NCBI GenBank assembly: GCA_035551995.1
Contig: DASZME010000058.1
Location: forward strand, 36,967-100,966
Length of the DNA stretch: 64,000 nt
Direction: 5' to 3'
DNA from: RYN-428 sp035551995
GTDB taxonomy: Bacteria > Planctomycetota > Phycisphaerae > Tepidisphaerales > Tepidisphaeraceae
The translations under genes were made by a program, and so were the position numbers. Shown in pieces: positions 53,697 to 62,326 of this stretch (the stretch's first letter is position 1; each line of letters begins with the position of its first letter). The notes beneath the pieces are model-generated. The model worked only from the letters and a program-made list of their open reading frames with translations. It had not been told where the DNA came from and did not search any database.

Positions 53697-55349
53697 TCAG
53701 GCAGGAACGACGACGCCCGCGACTTGGCGCAGCTTGGCGATGGCGGATTTTTCGATTTGACGCACGCGCTGGGCGCTGAGACCCAGCTTTTCCCCCACCT
53801 CGTCGAAGGTCGCCGGGATCGCCCGATCGCCCAGGCCATAATGCGCCAGCAGCACGGCACGTTCGCGATCGTCAAGCCGCGTGAGCAGATCGCCGACCTG
53901 GTCGCGGTTGGCGAAGCGATCGGATTGCGAGCGGTTGCGATAATCGGGAACCGATTCGAGGATGATTTCGTCGCCGCCGCTGGATCGGCCGGCAAGCATC
54001 TGCGGAACGCCGCGGGCAAAACCTTTCATGAGCGCCAGCGTCGCGTAGGTGCTGAAGCGGTAGCCGCGATGAATATCAAATCCTTCCACGGCCCGCATGA
54101 GGACAAGATTCCCCTCGCTGATGAGCTCCATCAGCGACAAGCCGGGCCGGAGATGTTTGCGGGCGACGCTGACGACCAGGCGAAGATTGGCGCGAACGAT
54201 CGCGTTCTTTGCATCGACGGAATCGCGCAGATGCTTCTCCATCGCGTGAAGCTCGCGCGTGCGGGCAAACTGCGGCTCAAGCTTGCGGCGGGCGGAAACG
54301 AACTGAAACTTGTGAAAATTAAACTTCAGAAACAGGGCCCGCTCTTTCGCCGCCGACAATAACGGCGTGCGATACAGATCCTGCAGGTACGGCGGCAAAT
54401 CACGCGGAACGCGCGATTCTTCCGGCGGACCAGAGCCCATCACGTCGTCCTGCCGGGCAATCGTTTCGATGGCCGACTCGGCGTCGTCCTGATGGTAGAG
54501 GGGGTCATCGATGAACTTGGTCTTCCGCCGATTCAGCTTCGCCATCCGTTCTTCCATGAGAACGCGATAGACCGCCGAGCGATTTTGCCGCAATCGGCGC
54601 GCGATGATCCGCAACGGCAAACCCTTGCGATGGCCGCGCGCGATACGGGTACGATCATCCTGCGAGATCGCCGCGCCGGCCAGCGGCATGATCGCGGCGG
54701 CGGGATGATCCTGATCGTGTTTGCGAATTGTATGTAATATGGTGGCGGGCGAGCGATTGAGCTTCTTGCCGATCCGACGGGAGATCTCCGCTTCGCAACA
54801 GCGGCAAGCCACCGCCAGCCGACGGGCGCGCGAAACGATGATCTCTCGCTCGGCATCGTCAACCACGGAAAAATTCGCGCCTTGCGCCACCTGATCCTGA
54901 TGAGCCGCGAAGAAGCGCTCGACGCTGGAAATCAAAAACCCAACCCGGCGTTTGCCGTCGGCGAATATGAACCGCCGGGCCGGCAACCCCTTTCGCCGCC
55001 AGCGTTGGATCGTCTTGCTCGTGACGTTGAATCGATCGGTCACGTCCTCGATCTGAAGCACCGGCTCGCTGAGCGCATCGGTGCGCAAATCCAGCGTATC
55101 GCTGACGTGTTCGATCAAGAGCCCCAGGTCATGCTGAAGGGCCAGGCCGGTCAGCAGAAGCCCGTTCACCTCCCGCGGGCGATATCCAGTAATGCGAAAA
55201 ACGACAAAATCCGTTGGATAAACCTGGAGGGAATCGAGAGAATGAAGCAACTCTTCCGCGGCCGCAACCTGCGCCGCGCGAGTCTCCAGCGGCGTAAACT
55301 GCATCTGGCGAGCCAACTCCGCGAGGCTTTTGATGCGGTACTGAGCCAC
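53697..55349 (-). CDS. Sigma-70 factor with N-terminal MerR/excisionase-like and second HTH (550 aa)
   Basis: The GTG at 55349 gives the reading VAQYRIKSLAELARQMQF, a plausible start. The C-terminal 180 residues hold sigma regions 2 (IVRANLRLVVSVARKHLRPGL, HRGYRFSTYATLALMKG) and 4 (RLDDRERAVLLAHYGLG, GLSAQRVRQIEKSAIAKLR). Before them are two extra DNA-binding-like parts: a helix-turn-helix at about residues 97-155 (VTDRFNVTSKTIQRWRRKGLPARRF, excisionase/MerR-like) and another at about 175-285 (LRIIARRLRQNRSAVYRVL). Region 1.1 is absent. It may recognise promoters with an additional upstream element; that is inference. Target genes are unknown. Confidence 0.88.
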   Translation of the reverse strand: MAQYRIKSLAELARQMQFTPLETRAAQVAAAEELLHSLDSLQVYPTDFVVFRITGYRPREVNGLLLTGLALQHDLGLLIEHVSDTLDLRTDALSEPVLQIEDVTDRFNVTSKTIQRWRRKGLPARRFIFADGKRRVGFLISSVERFFAAHQDQVAQGANFSVVDDAEREIIVSRARRLAVACRCCEAEISRRIGKKLNRSPATILHTIRKHDQDHPAAAIMPLAGAAISQDDRTRIARGHRKGLPLRIIARRLRQNRSAVYRVLMEERMAKLNRRKTKFIDDPLYHQDDAESAIETIARQDDVMGSGPPEESRVPRDLPPYLQDLYRTPLLSAAKERALFLKFNFHKFQFVSARRKLEPQFARTRELHAMEKHLRDSVDAKNAIVRANLRLVVSVARKHLRPGLSLMELISEGNLVLMRAVEGFDIHRGYRFSTYATLALMKGFARGVPQMLAGRSSGGDEIILESVPDYRNRSQSDRFANRDQVGDLLTRLDDRERAVLLAHYGLGDRAIPATFDEVGEKLGLSAQRVRQIEKSAIAKLRQVAGVVVPA

Positions 55350-55511
55350 GTTTAGAATTATCCTGCTATGCGACGGCGGTGTCAAGATCAGTCCGACTCG
55401 AACTCTTGGTTCCGCGCGCGCACGGCCACCTCGCCGTCTTCGATCGGCATTTTGGGAGCCTTGCGTCACCTGAGTCCTGTTGACTTCATGCGGCTACCGA
55501 GCCGATAATGT

Positions 55512-55841
55512 ATGGCTCGGAAAATTATGAGTTCGATCTCCAATACAAAACGCGTTCTGGCGGTGGTGGCGGTGGCGACGGCGTTGTGCGCCGATCAAGC
55601 GGCCATCGCGGCTAACAATGCGCGACCCCAGGCGACGGAGATCGCCGACATGGCGGCTCGCGTGGTCAATCGGCTCACGCAAAATCTGCGGCGGGTCATG
55701 CCGGGCGCCATAGATGAGCCGGCACGGCAACAGGTCTTCGCCGAGCAGAGCCAGCGGCGAATCATAATACCGGCTTCGATGCCGGTCGCACACGTTTTCG
55801 CAAATCCCTTCCAGTTTCGGCTCCCGCCTCCAGCTTGCTAA
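55512..55841 (+). CDS. Small exported protein of unknown function (109 aa)
   Basis: The frame starts MARKIMSSISNTKRVLAVVAVATALCADQAAIA, a standard signal peptide with cleavage after Ala. The mature part of about 75 residues is basic and ends in FANPFQFRLPPPAC. No family is recognised. Opposite-strand frames overlap but have no signal or start of quality, so the plus frame is preferred. It lies upstream of secA by 114 bp and may be in the same transcript. Confidence 0.5.
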   Translation: MARKIMSSISNTKRVLAVVAVATALCADQAAIAANNARPQATEIADMAARVVNRLTQNLRRVMPGAIDEPARQQVFAEQSQRRIIIPASMPVAHVFANPFQFRLPPPAC

Positions 55842-55955
55842 CGGCTTTTTTCACCGCCATGGCGTCGTATTCCTGTCTTCATCCTTGACCGGTTGAAAAC
55901 TGGCCGACGCGATTTTTAAGACCTTTCATTCGACATTTCAGCAAGGCGTTGGACC

Positions 55956-58900
55956 ATGAATTTCAATAAGATTTTCGTCAAGGTATTCGGCAGCCGCAAT
56001 GAGCGTTTGCTCAAGCGTTATTGGCGGGTCGTGGAAGAGATCAACGCGCAGGAGCCGAAAATCAGCGCGCTCACCGACGATCAACTCCGCGAGCGAACCC
56101 TCGAAATTCACGAGGGGCTGATGGAAAAGAAAATCACGCGCGAGCAAGTGATGCCCGAGGCGTTCGCCATCATTCGCGAATCGATGGACCGCAACATCGG
56201 CATTCGCTCGATCTTCAGCACCGACCTCGGCGAATTTCAGGCGAAATTCGATCCGAATCAGCTCGAACCCGAAGCGCGAAAGCTCTTCGACGAGATTCAG
56301 CAACGGCTAATCGCCGGCGGCGAATCCTATCTGACGACGCCGATTCCGTTGGCGCTGTATCAGGCGGTTCGCAAGCTTTATCCCGAATCGCGCCCGCCGT
56401 TTCGCGCGCGATGTTTTGACGTGCAGCTGATCGGCGGCATGGTGCTGTACGATGGCCGGATCGCGGAGATGGCGACCGGGGAAGGCAAGACGTTCGTGGC
56501 GCCGTTGGCGTGCTTTCTGAAGGTGCTCGAGGGGTATCACTGCCATGTCGTTACGGTTAACGATTACCTGGTGAAGCGCGATGCGTTATGGGTTCGGCCG
56601 GCGTTTGAGGCGCTGGGGCTTTCGGTGGGCTACATTCAGGTCGATCAGGAGCCGGGAAGCGACGCGAGGCGCAAGCAATATGAGTGCGATATTACGTATG
56701 GCACCAACAGTGAATTTGGCTTTGATTATCTGCGCGACAATATGAAGGAGCGCGTCGAGCTTCAGGTTCAGGGAGCGCTGGATTTTGCGATCGTGGATGA
56801 AGTCGATTCGATCCTGATCGACGAGGCGCGAACGCCGTTGATCATCAGCGGCTTTGCGCGGGACGATGCGCCCAAGTACAAGGCCGCCGACGAAGTGGCG
56901 CGCAAGGTGATGGAGTTAAACAAGCCGTGGGACCAGGCTGAAAAAGCCGTCGATGCGGCCAAGCGCGCGATCAAGGGCGCCGAGGGTGATGCGGATCGGG
57001 CCAAGACCAGGGACGAGAAGGAAGCGGCGCGAAAACGCCGCGAGCAGGCCGAGCAGCAGCTTGTGGTCGCGGAGAAGAAAAAGGAAGGGATCACGCAATA
57101 TTACGAAGTGGAATGGGATCGCAAAAGCGTGCATCTGACGCACGAGGGTATCGCCAAGGCGCAGGAATTCGCGGGGGTCGGATCCTTCTATGTCGGCAAC
57201 AACATGGATTGGCCGCATCTCATGGAACAGGCGATGCGGGCGCATGTCGTATACGAGCGCGATAAGGACTATGTCGTGGAGCGGGGCCAGCGCGGCGAGA
57301 TGGAAGTCGTCATCGTCGATGAATTCACGGGCCGAAAGATGACCGGCCGGCAATGGAGCGACGGCCTGCATCAGGCGGCTGAAGCGAAGGAACGCGTTAC
57401 GATCAAGAACGAAACGCAGACGCTGGCCACCATCACGCTGCAAAATTTCTTCAAGCTTTATAAATCGCTGTCGGGGATGACCGGGACGGCCCAGACCGAA
57501 GCCGAGGAATTCAGCAAAATTTATCGCCTTGAGGTCGTCACGATTCCCACCAATCGTCCCTGCGTTCGCAAGGACAACGAAGACCTTGTCTACCGCAAGG
57601 AACAGGAAAAGTGGGACGCGATCATCGAAGAAATCAAGGAAGAATCGGGCAAGGGCCGTCCGGTTCTGGTCGGCACGACCAGCGTCGAGCGGAGCGAAAT
57701 GGTCTCGACCCGGCTGACGCGGAAATACGGAATCGAGCATGAAGTGCTCAACGCCAAGCAGCACGAGCGCGAGGCGCATATCGTCGCCAAGGCCGGCCAG
57801 CAGCACCAAAACAGCCACGGCGAATCGATCGGCAACGTGACGATCGCGACCAACATGGCAGGTCGCGGCACGGACATTAAGCTGTCGCCCGAATCGCACA
57901 AATCCGGCGGATTGCACGTCATCGGCACCGAACGGCACACCGCCCGCCGAATCGACAACCAGCTTCGCGGCCGCGGCGGACGCCAGGGCGATCCGGGCTC
58001 GTCGCGCTTTTATGTCTCGCTGGAAGACGAACTGATGAGCATGTTCGCCGGCGAATGGACGATCAAGGTCCTCGGCTGGCTTGGCATGGAAGAGGGGATG
58101 GCGATCGAGGACAAACGCATCACCAAGGGCATCATCCGCGCCCAGAAGAAAGTCGAAGAGCGAAACTTCCTCGCCCGCAAAAATCTTCTCGACTACGACG
58201 AAGTGATGGATTATCAGCGCACCACCTTCTATGGCATGCGCCAGCGCGTGCTCGAAGGGCGGAATGTCGATGACGTGATCTGGGGAATGATCGGCGATTC
58301 CATCGAAGACGCCGTCAAAAAATACATCACCAAAGATTACGTCTCGGCGACGATCGCCGAGTGGGCCAAGACGAACTTTGAGATCAACATCGACGCGGAA
58401 GATTTGAAAGGCAATCGCCAGATCGACCATCTGGAAGAGTACATCAAGGATCAGGCCAGGGCCGAGACGGAGACGACGATCTCCGCGACCCTCGAGGAAT
58501 TCATGGGCGAAGGGGACAGCGCCAACACCGAATCCTGGGACACCAAGGGGTTGTCCAGTTGGGCGATGAGCCGATTTCACGTGAATCTTCCGCAGAGCCA
58601 GATTCGCAAGATGACCTCGCAGGACGTGGCCGAGCGATTGCGCGACGCGGCGATCGAGCAGATCGAACAACGGGACGTGAACGGATTGCTCAAGTACCTG
58701 GAGCCGCTGTACGCCGAGAAGGAATTATGCGCCTGGGCGAAGGAAAAATTCGCCATCAGCGTAAAACCGGAGGAGTTGATCGTCGGCGGGCGCGATAACG
58801 ACCGTAAGCCGGCCGAAGAGATTGTCGCGCTGATCGAAACGCGCGCCCGCGACGCTTATGCGCGCCGGGAGATCGAATATCCGGTCGACGATATTCTCAC

Positions 58901-59780
58901 CCGCGCTTTCGGCAGCATCGAGCATCCCACCGTCGATAATCCGTATGCGGCCGACTACGTCCGCGCGCAGGCGCGCACGAAATACGGCGTCGATTTGTCC
59001 CTCGACCACATTCGCACGGTCGGCCTGCGCAATCTTCGCGATGAATTGATCGGCCGGCAGGAGCAATTCCTGAAGGACGGGTTGCTTGAAAAGGAAATCG
59101 ACGCGCTCATTACCATCAACGGCGCCGACGAAGAAAAACTGGCCAAGGCATTTGCCGCCCGGTTTGGCGCGGAGTTGGCGCAGGATGAATTGAATCGCAA
59201 GACCTCGATCGCCGAGAAAGCGTCGGAGCATGAGGGGGAGGCGCCCGAAACGATCCGGCAAAAGATGCTTCGCCGCGGACGCCAGATCATTCGCCAGGAA
59301 CTGACCGACCTCGAACAGGTCGTACTGATTCAGATTCTCGATCAGGCGTGGAAGGACCACCTGTACGCGATGGATTTGCTCCGCGGCGGCGTGGGTCTCG
59401 CGGGCTTTGCCGAGCGCGATCCCCGCATCGTTTTCAAGAAAGAGGGATATGCCTTCTTCGAGCAGATGCTGTCGGGAATCCGCGACAAGGTCACGGACCT
59501 GATCTTCCGCGTGAAGTTGGAAGGACCGTCCCAGTCTCGCAGTCAGTACCGCGAGACCGCCGCCGTCCACGAGGATACCGGCGGATACGGCGTGGCGGAA
59601 AATCTGGCCGTGACCGCCGGCGCGGAGAAAGGCAAAACCATCGACGAGAACGTCGCGACTTCCGAAGACCACAAGGTCGCGACCATCGTCCGCGACGCCC
59701 CCAAGGTCGGCCGCAATGATCCATGTCCTTGCGGGAGCGGCAAGAAATACAAAAAGTGCCACGGTGCGGAAGTGGCGTAA
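55956..59780 (+). CDS. secA: Preprotein translocase ATPase SecA (1274 aa)
   Basis: All SecA motor motifs are present: MATGEGKTFVAPL (Walker A 175-179), DEVDSILIDEARTPLIISG, GMTGTAQTEAEEF and TNMAGRGTDIKL. The tail ends DPCPCGSGKKYKKCHG, the SEC-C zinc motif for SecB/ribosome binding. At 1274 residues it is about 370 longer than E. coli SecA. Extra length comes from a Lys/Glu-rich coiled insertion in the motor (about 315-385) and from four related segments near 800-1040 (WAKTNFEINI, WAMSRFHVNL, WAKEKFAISV, RAQARTKYGVDL). It drives Sec-dependent export and is the housekeeping SecA, whereas 12340-14277 is the short relative. Confidence 0.97.
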   Translation: MNFNKIFVKVFGSRNERLLKRYWRVVEEINAQEPKISALTDDQLRERTLEIHEGLMEKKITREQVMPEAFAIIRESMDRNIGIRSIFSTDLGEFQAKFDPNQLEPEARKLFDEIQQRLIAGGESYLTTPIPLALYQAVRKLYPESRPPFRARCFDVQLIGGMVLYDGRIAEMATGEGKTFVAPLACFLKVLEGYHCHVVTVNDYLVKRDALWVRPAFEALGLSVGYIQVDQEPGSDARRKQYECDITYGTNSEFGFDYLRDNMKERVELQVQGALDFAIVDEVDSILIDEARTPLIISGFARDDAPKYKAADEVARKVMELNKPWDQAEKAVDAAKRAIKGAEGDADRAKTRDEKEAARKRREQAEQQLVVAEKKKEGITQYYEVEWDRKSVHLTHEGIAKAQEFAGVGSFYVGNNMDWPHLMEQAMRAHVVYERDKDYVVERGQRGEMEVVIVDEFTGRKMTGRQWSDGLHQAAEAKERVTIKNETQTLATITLQNFFKLYKSLSGMTGTAQTEAEEFSKIYRLEVVTIPTNRPCVRKDNEDLVYRKEQEKWDAIIEEIKEESGKGRPVLVGTTSVERSEMVSTRLTRKYGIEHEVLNAKQHEREAHIVAKAGQQHQNSHGESIGNVTIATNMAGRGTDIKLSPESHKSGGLHVIGTERHTARRIDNQLRGRGGRQGDPGSSRFYVSLEDELMSMFAGEWTIKVLGWLGMEEGMAIEDKRITKGIIRAQKKVEERNFLARKNLLDYDEVMDYQRTTFYGMRQRVLEGRNVDDVIWGMIGDSIEDAVKKYITKDYVSATIAEWAKTNFEINIDAEDLKGNRQIDHLEEYIKDQARAETETTISATLEEFMGEGDSANTESWDTKGLSSWAMSRFHVNLPQSQIRKMTSQDVAERLRDAAIEQIEQRDVNGLLKYLEPLYAEKELCAWAKEKFAISVKPEELIVGGRDNDRKPAEEIVALIETRARDAYARREIEYPVDDILTRAFGSIEHPTVDNPYAADYVRAQARTKYGVDLSLDHIRTVGLRNLRDELIGRQEQFLKDGLLEKEIDALITINGADEEKLAKAFAARFGAELAQDELNRKTSIAEKASEHEGEAPETIRQKMLRRGRQIIRQELTDLEQVVLIQILDQAWKDHLYAMDLLRGGVGLAGFAERDPRIVFKKEGYAFFEQMLSGIRDKVTDLIFRVKLEGPSQSRSQYRETAAVHEDTGGYGVAENLAVTAGAEKGKTIDENVATSEDHKVATIVRDAPKVGRNDPCPCGSGKKYKKCHGAEVA

Positions 59781-60046
59781 AACTATCTTCATTTCCTCTT
59801 CCGGTTATCGCCGGGAGAGGCGGTTGGGAAATTAAGACACGACAGCCTCTTGACGATCGCGCGGAAAGACTGCGCGAATCTGGTTCGCCGGACGGCCGTA
59901 TTTTCAAAGATGTGCTGAAACGGCTCGAACGGATGGAAGTAACTGAAGGATGTTATTTATCGGGATAAAAGGGTATTGGCGAGAGCGGTTGGCGGGTTTA
60001 GGTTGCTGCCGCATGGAAAAAGTTAGAAGTGACTCCTCGAACCAGA

Positions 60047-60667
60047 TCACGCGTTCCAGATTTCTTTAAGACCCAACACCAAGCCGGGAAAAAGAAAGGG
60101 ACGCACCTGTTCGTTCTCCTTTCCGGCGGCATCATCTTGGTAGACGCCGTCGTGAAGGATAAGACAGGTTAACGTTCGCTTGAACGGATCGAGCAGCCAG
60201 TAATTTGGTACGCCAAACTCGGCATACCAGCGGCGCTTGGTGCGTTGATCGTGTTTTTCGTGGCCGGGGCTGACGCATTCGATGATGAGCGTCGGGGGGA
60301 TGAGAAGTCGGGTGCGAAGCGGATCAAGACATCCCGCCTCCAGCGCAACATCATTTTGGCGATTCCTCGGCTCGCGTGAGGAAGGCTGCGTCCGCCCGAA
60401 CGACTCGGTCGTCGTCGATGTCGATCTCTACTTCCGTGGCGAAGCTTCCGATCGATTCGCCGATATGAACGATGATGCGATAGATCAATTTTTGGAGCGC
60501 TTCGCCCTCCGCGAAATAGGCTGGCGCCCTCTTGGTAAGAACTCCGTGTATGATCTCGTAGCGGCCGTCGACCACTGCCGCTCGATGTGGGGATCGTCAA
60601 GGTCGCTCGCGCTCCATCCCGTGGCGCCGGGCTCGAATGGATGGGATTCCATCAGACTTGATGACAT
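60047..60667 (-). pseudogene. Frameshifted Uma2-family gene
   Basis: The three pieces of a full Uma2 protein are readable on the minus strand. Starting at the ATG at 60667, frame one gives SHPFEPGATGWSASDLDDPH and ends in ERQW. Near 60570-60580 the homology moves to another frame (VVDGRYEIIHGVLTKRAPAY to ADAAFLTRAEESP). Near 60350 it returns to the first frame (QNDVALEAGCLDPLRTRLLI to VPNYWLLDPF and KEIWNA, stop at 60047). So two compensating frameshifts leave the outer parts in one frame. All motifs are otherwise well conserved, so the damage is recent or a sequence error. No single continuous product is predicted. Confidence 0.85.
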
Positions 60668-60786
60668 GGCGTCATTATAGTGCGCGCGTCTTCGGACGCG
60701 AGGGAGATCCGCCGTGCATATTCGTGGGAGGGGCGGGGTCTCGTCGGCAAAGGAAACATTTCATGTCGCGGCGAACGGGTGTTCAG

Positions 60787-61875
60787 TTATTCCGCCGGAG
60801 TTTTTCTGCCTGTCACGGTAATCTTGCCGGTGGGGGCGGAATTGGTTTGGCCCTTATCGACTTCGGTGAGATGCAGTTGGCCGGCCTTTTGATCAAGTTT
60901 CACGACAAAATGCGAAAGGAACGAATTTCCCAGCAGGGCCGGGGCATCTTTCAGTCCAGGGGCCATAACGGCACAGGTTACATTTTCAACCGTAAAACGG
61001 CCGACGCGAACGGTCTTTAGCGTCATCTGCTGAACCTGAATGGCGTGCCCGTCGGCGAGCCTCATTTCCAGAACGGGATCCTGCGGGCCCGGCGTCAGGT
61101 TGAGTTTGTCGGCCATCTCGCGCGGGATCGTGACAAGCGTGGCGCCGGAATCGATCGTCATCTTGAACGTTTCGCCGTTTAGGAGGACGGTGAGGTTTTG
61201 CACGCCGCCTTCTTCAGAAAGGGGAATGGCTTCGGAGTCGATGTCGGATCGATACTTTGCCAGTTCGGTGGCCGCGGTAGCGAACTCCGGGCTCGGGCCG
61301 AGTTTCAGCGGAGACTTGGCGCCGCGATTGGCCTTGGTTACGGCCGCCTTGACCGCCGCGTCGGCGGCAAGTTGTTCGTACTTTTTGGTGATGTCCTGCG
61401 CCTTGGCGTCGAGAGCCAAAACCGCGTCTACATACTTTGTCCCCGGGCCGGTATCGTGTTTGGCGAGCAGTTCCTCGGCGTCTTTATTGGCGGCGACCGC
61501 TTCGTTGATTTTAATGACGAGCTGATTCATCCGGAGGATCAAACGGTTATGTGCGGTCGGATCCGTTATCACGCTTAGCCGGTCTTTGAGCCGGTCGTGT
61601 TCCTTGATCGATTCAATGACCAGGGTTTTTGATGACTTAATCTTCGCCTGCAATGCATTATGAATGCGCGCGTCGGCATCAAATTCTTTCTTGGTTTTGC
61701 GAAGCTCGGGCATTTCCTTAACCACGTCGTTTTCGTCATCCAACACATAAGCGGACGCGGACGCGGACAACCCGAAAGCCTTCAGTCCGTCGTTGGCGGC
61801 CCCATCGGCGCCGAATATGTGAACCGAAGCGATCAAAGGGATCAATGCGACGAAAACAAAACACAAACGCCACAT
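60787..61875 (-). CDS. Retropepsin-like aspartic protease, exported (362 aa)
   Basis: The ATG at 61875 has GGGGAG 7 nt upstream. A signal peptide (MWRLCFVFVALIPLIASVHIFG) is followed by a charged helical region (residues 50-215). The C-terminal 130 residues match the bacterial retropepsin-like family: the active Asp242 in MTIDSGATLVTIP, LTVLLNGETF before it and APALLGNSFLSHF after it. Such enzymes have a single catalytic half and work as dimers. The N-terminal coiled region could mediate dimerisation or binding. It lies downstream of pyk in the same orientation but separated by the membrane-protein fragment. Confidence 0.85.
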   Translation of the reverse strand: MWRLCFVFVALIPLIASVHIFGADGAANDGLKAFGLSASASAYVLDDENDVVKEMPELRKTKKEFDADARIHNALQAKIKSSKTLVIESIKEHDRLKDRLSVITDPTAHNRLILRMNQLVIKINEAVAANKDAEELLAKHDTGPGTKYVDAVLALDAKAQDITKKYEQLAADAAVKAAVTKANRGAKSPLKLGPSPEFATAATELAKYRSDIDSEAIPLSEEGGVQNLTVLLNGETFKMTIDSGATLVTIPREMADKLNLTPGPQDPVLEMRLADGHAIQVQQMTLKTVRVGRFTVENVTCAVMAPGLKDAPALLGNSFLSHFVVKLDQKAGQLHLTEVDKGQTNSAPTGKITVTGRKTPAE

Positions 61876-61943
61876 TTTCAAGCTCCCCAAAATGGAGGAC
61901 AATCATCGATTACAACGGCGGCCGACTTTCCATCGGACACCTA

Positions 61944-62326
61944 TTAACAACGGTGACGCAGACTATCGGTTTTACGAACAAGGGTCAAATTGAAACAGCA
62001 GGGCAATCGCTTTTTCGCCTTTGGCCCCGCGACGGCAGGGCCGCGGCTCCGTCGTGTTGCATGAACCGCCAGTGCCGCTGCAACGGCGCTTGCGACGCTC
62101 CATGTGCCAAGCAGGCCCAAAAAGTCAGCGCGTGGAATTGGCTCAAGATTTCCGTGAATCCAACACACAGGACACCCCATATCACACTCGATATAACGAG
62201 TGCATGACGGAATCCCATCCTGCTGGATCGAACAGCATTTGCCGTCATCAGAAATAGGAGAGCAGGAATGACGATCGCCACGGAAGGATTGTAATGAAGA
62301 CGCTCCGGAACACACCAACGCTTCAT
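61944..62326 (-). pseudogene. 5' fragment of a polytopic membrane protein, frameshifted
   Basis: The ATG at 62324-62326 overlaps the pyk stop as ATGA, suggesting translational coupling. The first 72 residues have two membrane-like stretches (VAIVIPALLFLMTANAV and ALVISSVIWGVLCVGFTEIL) and a segment (FTEILSQFHALTFWACL) typical of the N-terminus of many-helix glycosyltransferase-like membrane proteins. After LTFWAC the hydrophobic pattern continues in another frame (LGTWSVASAVAAALAV). Both frames end by 61944-61985. It appears to be the remnant of a much larger gene. Confidence 0.55.

Noticed and set aside
56916..58670. Long minus-strand frame opposite secA
   Set aside because: It is a shadow of the secA coding sequence with no recognisable domain.
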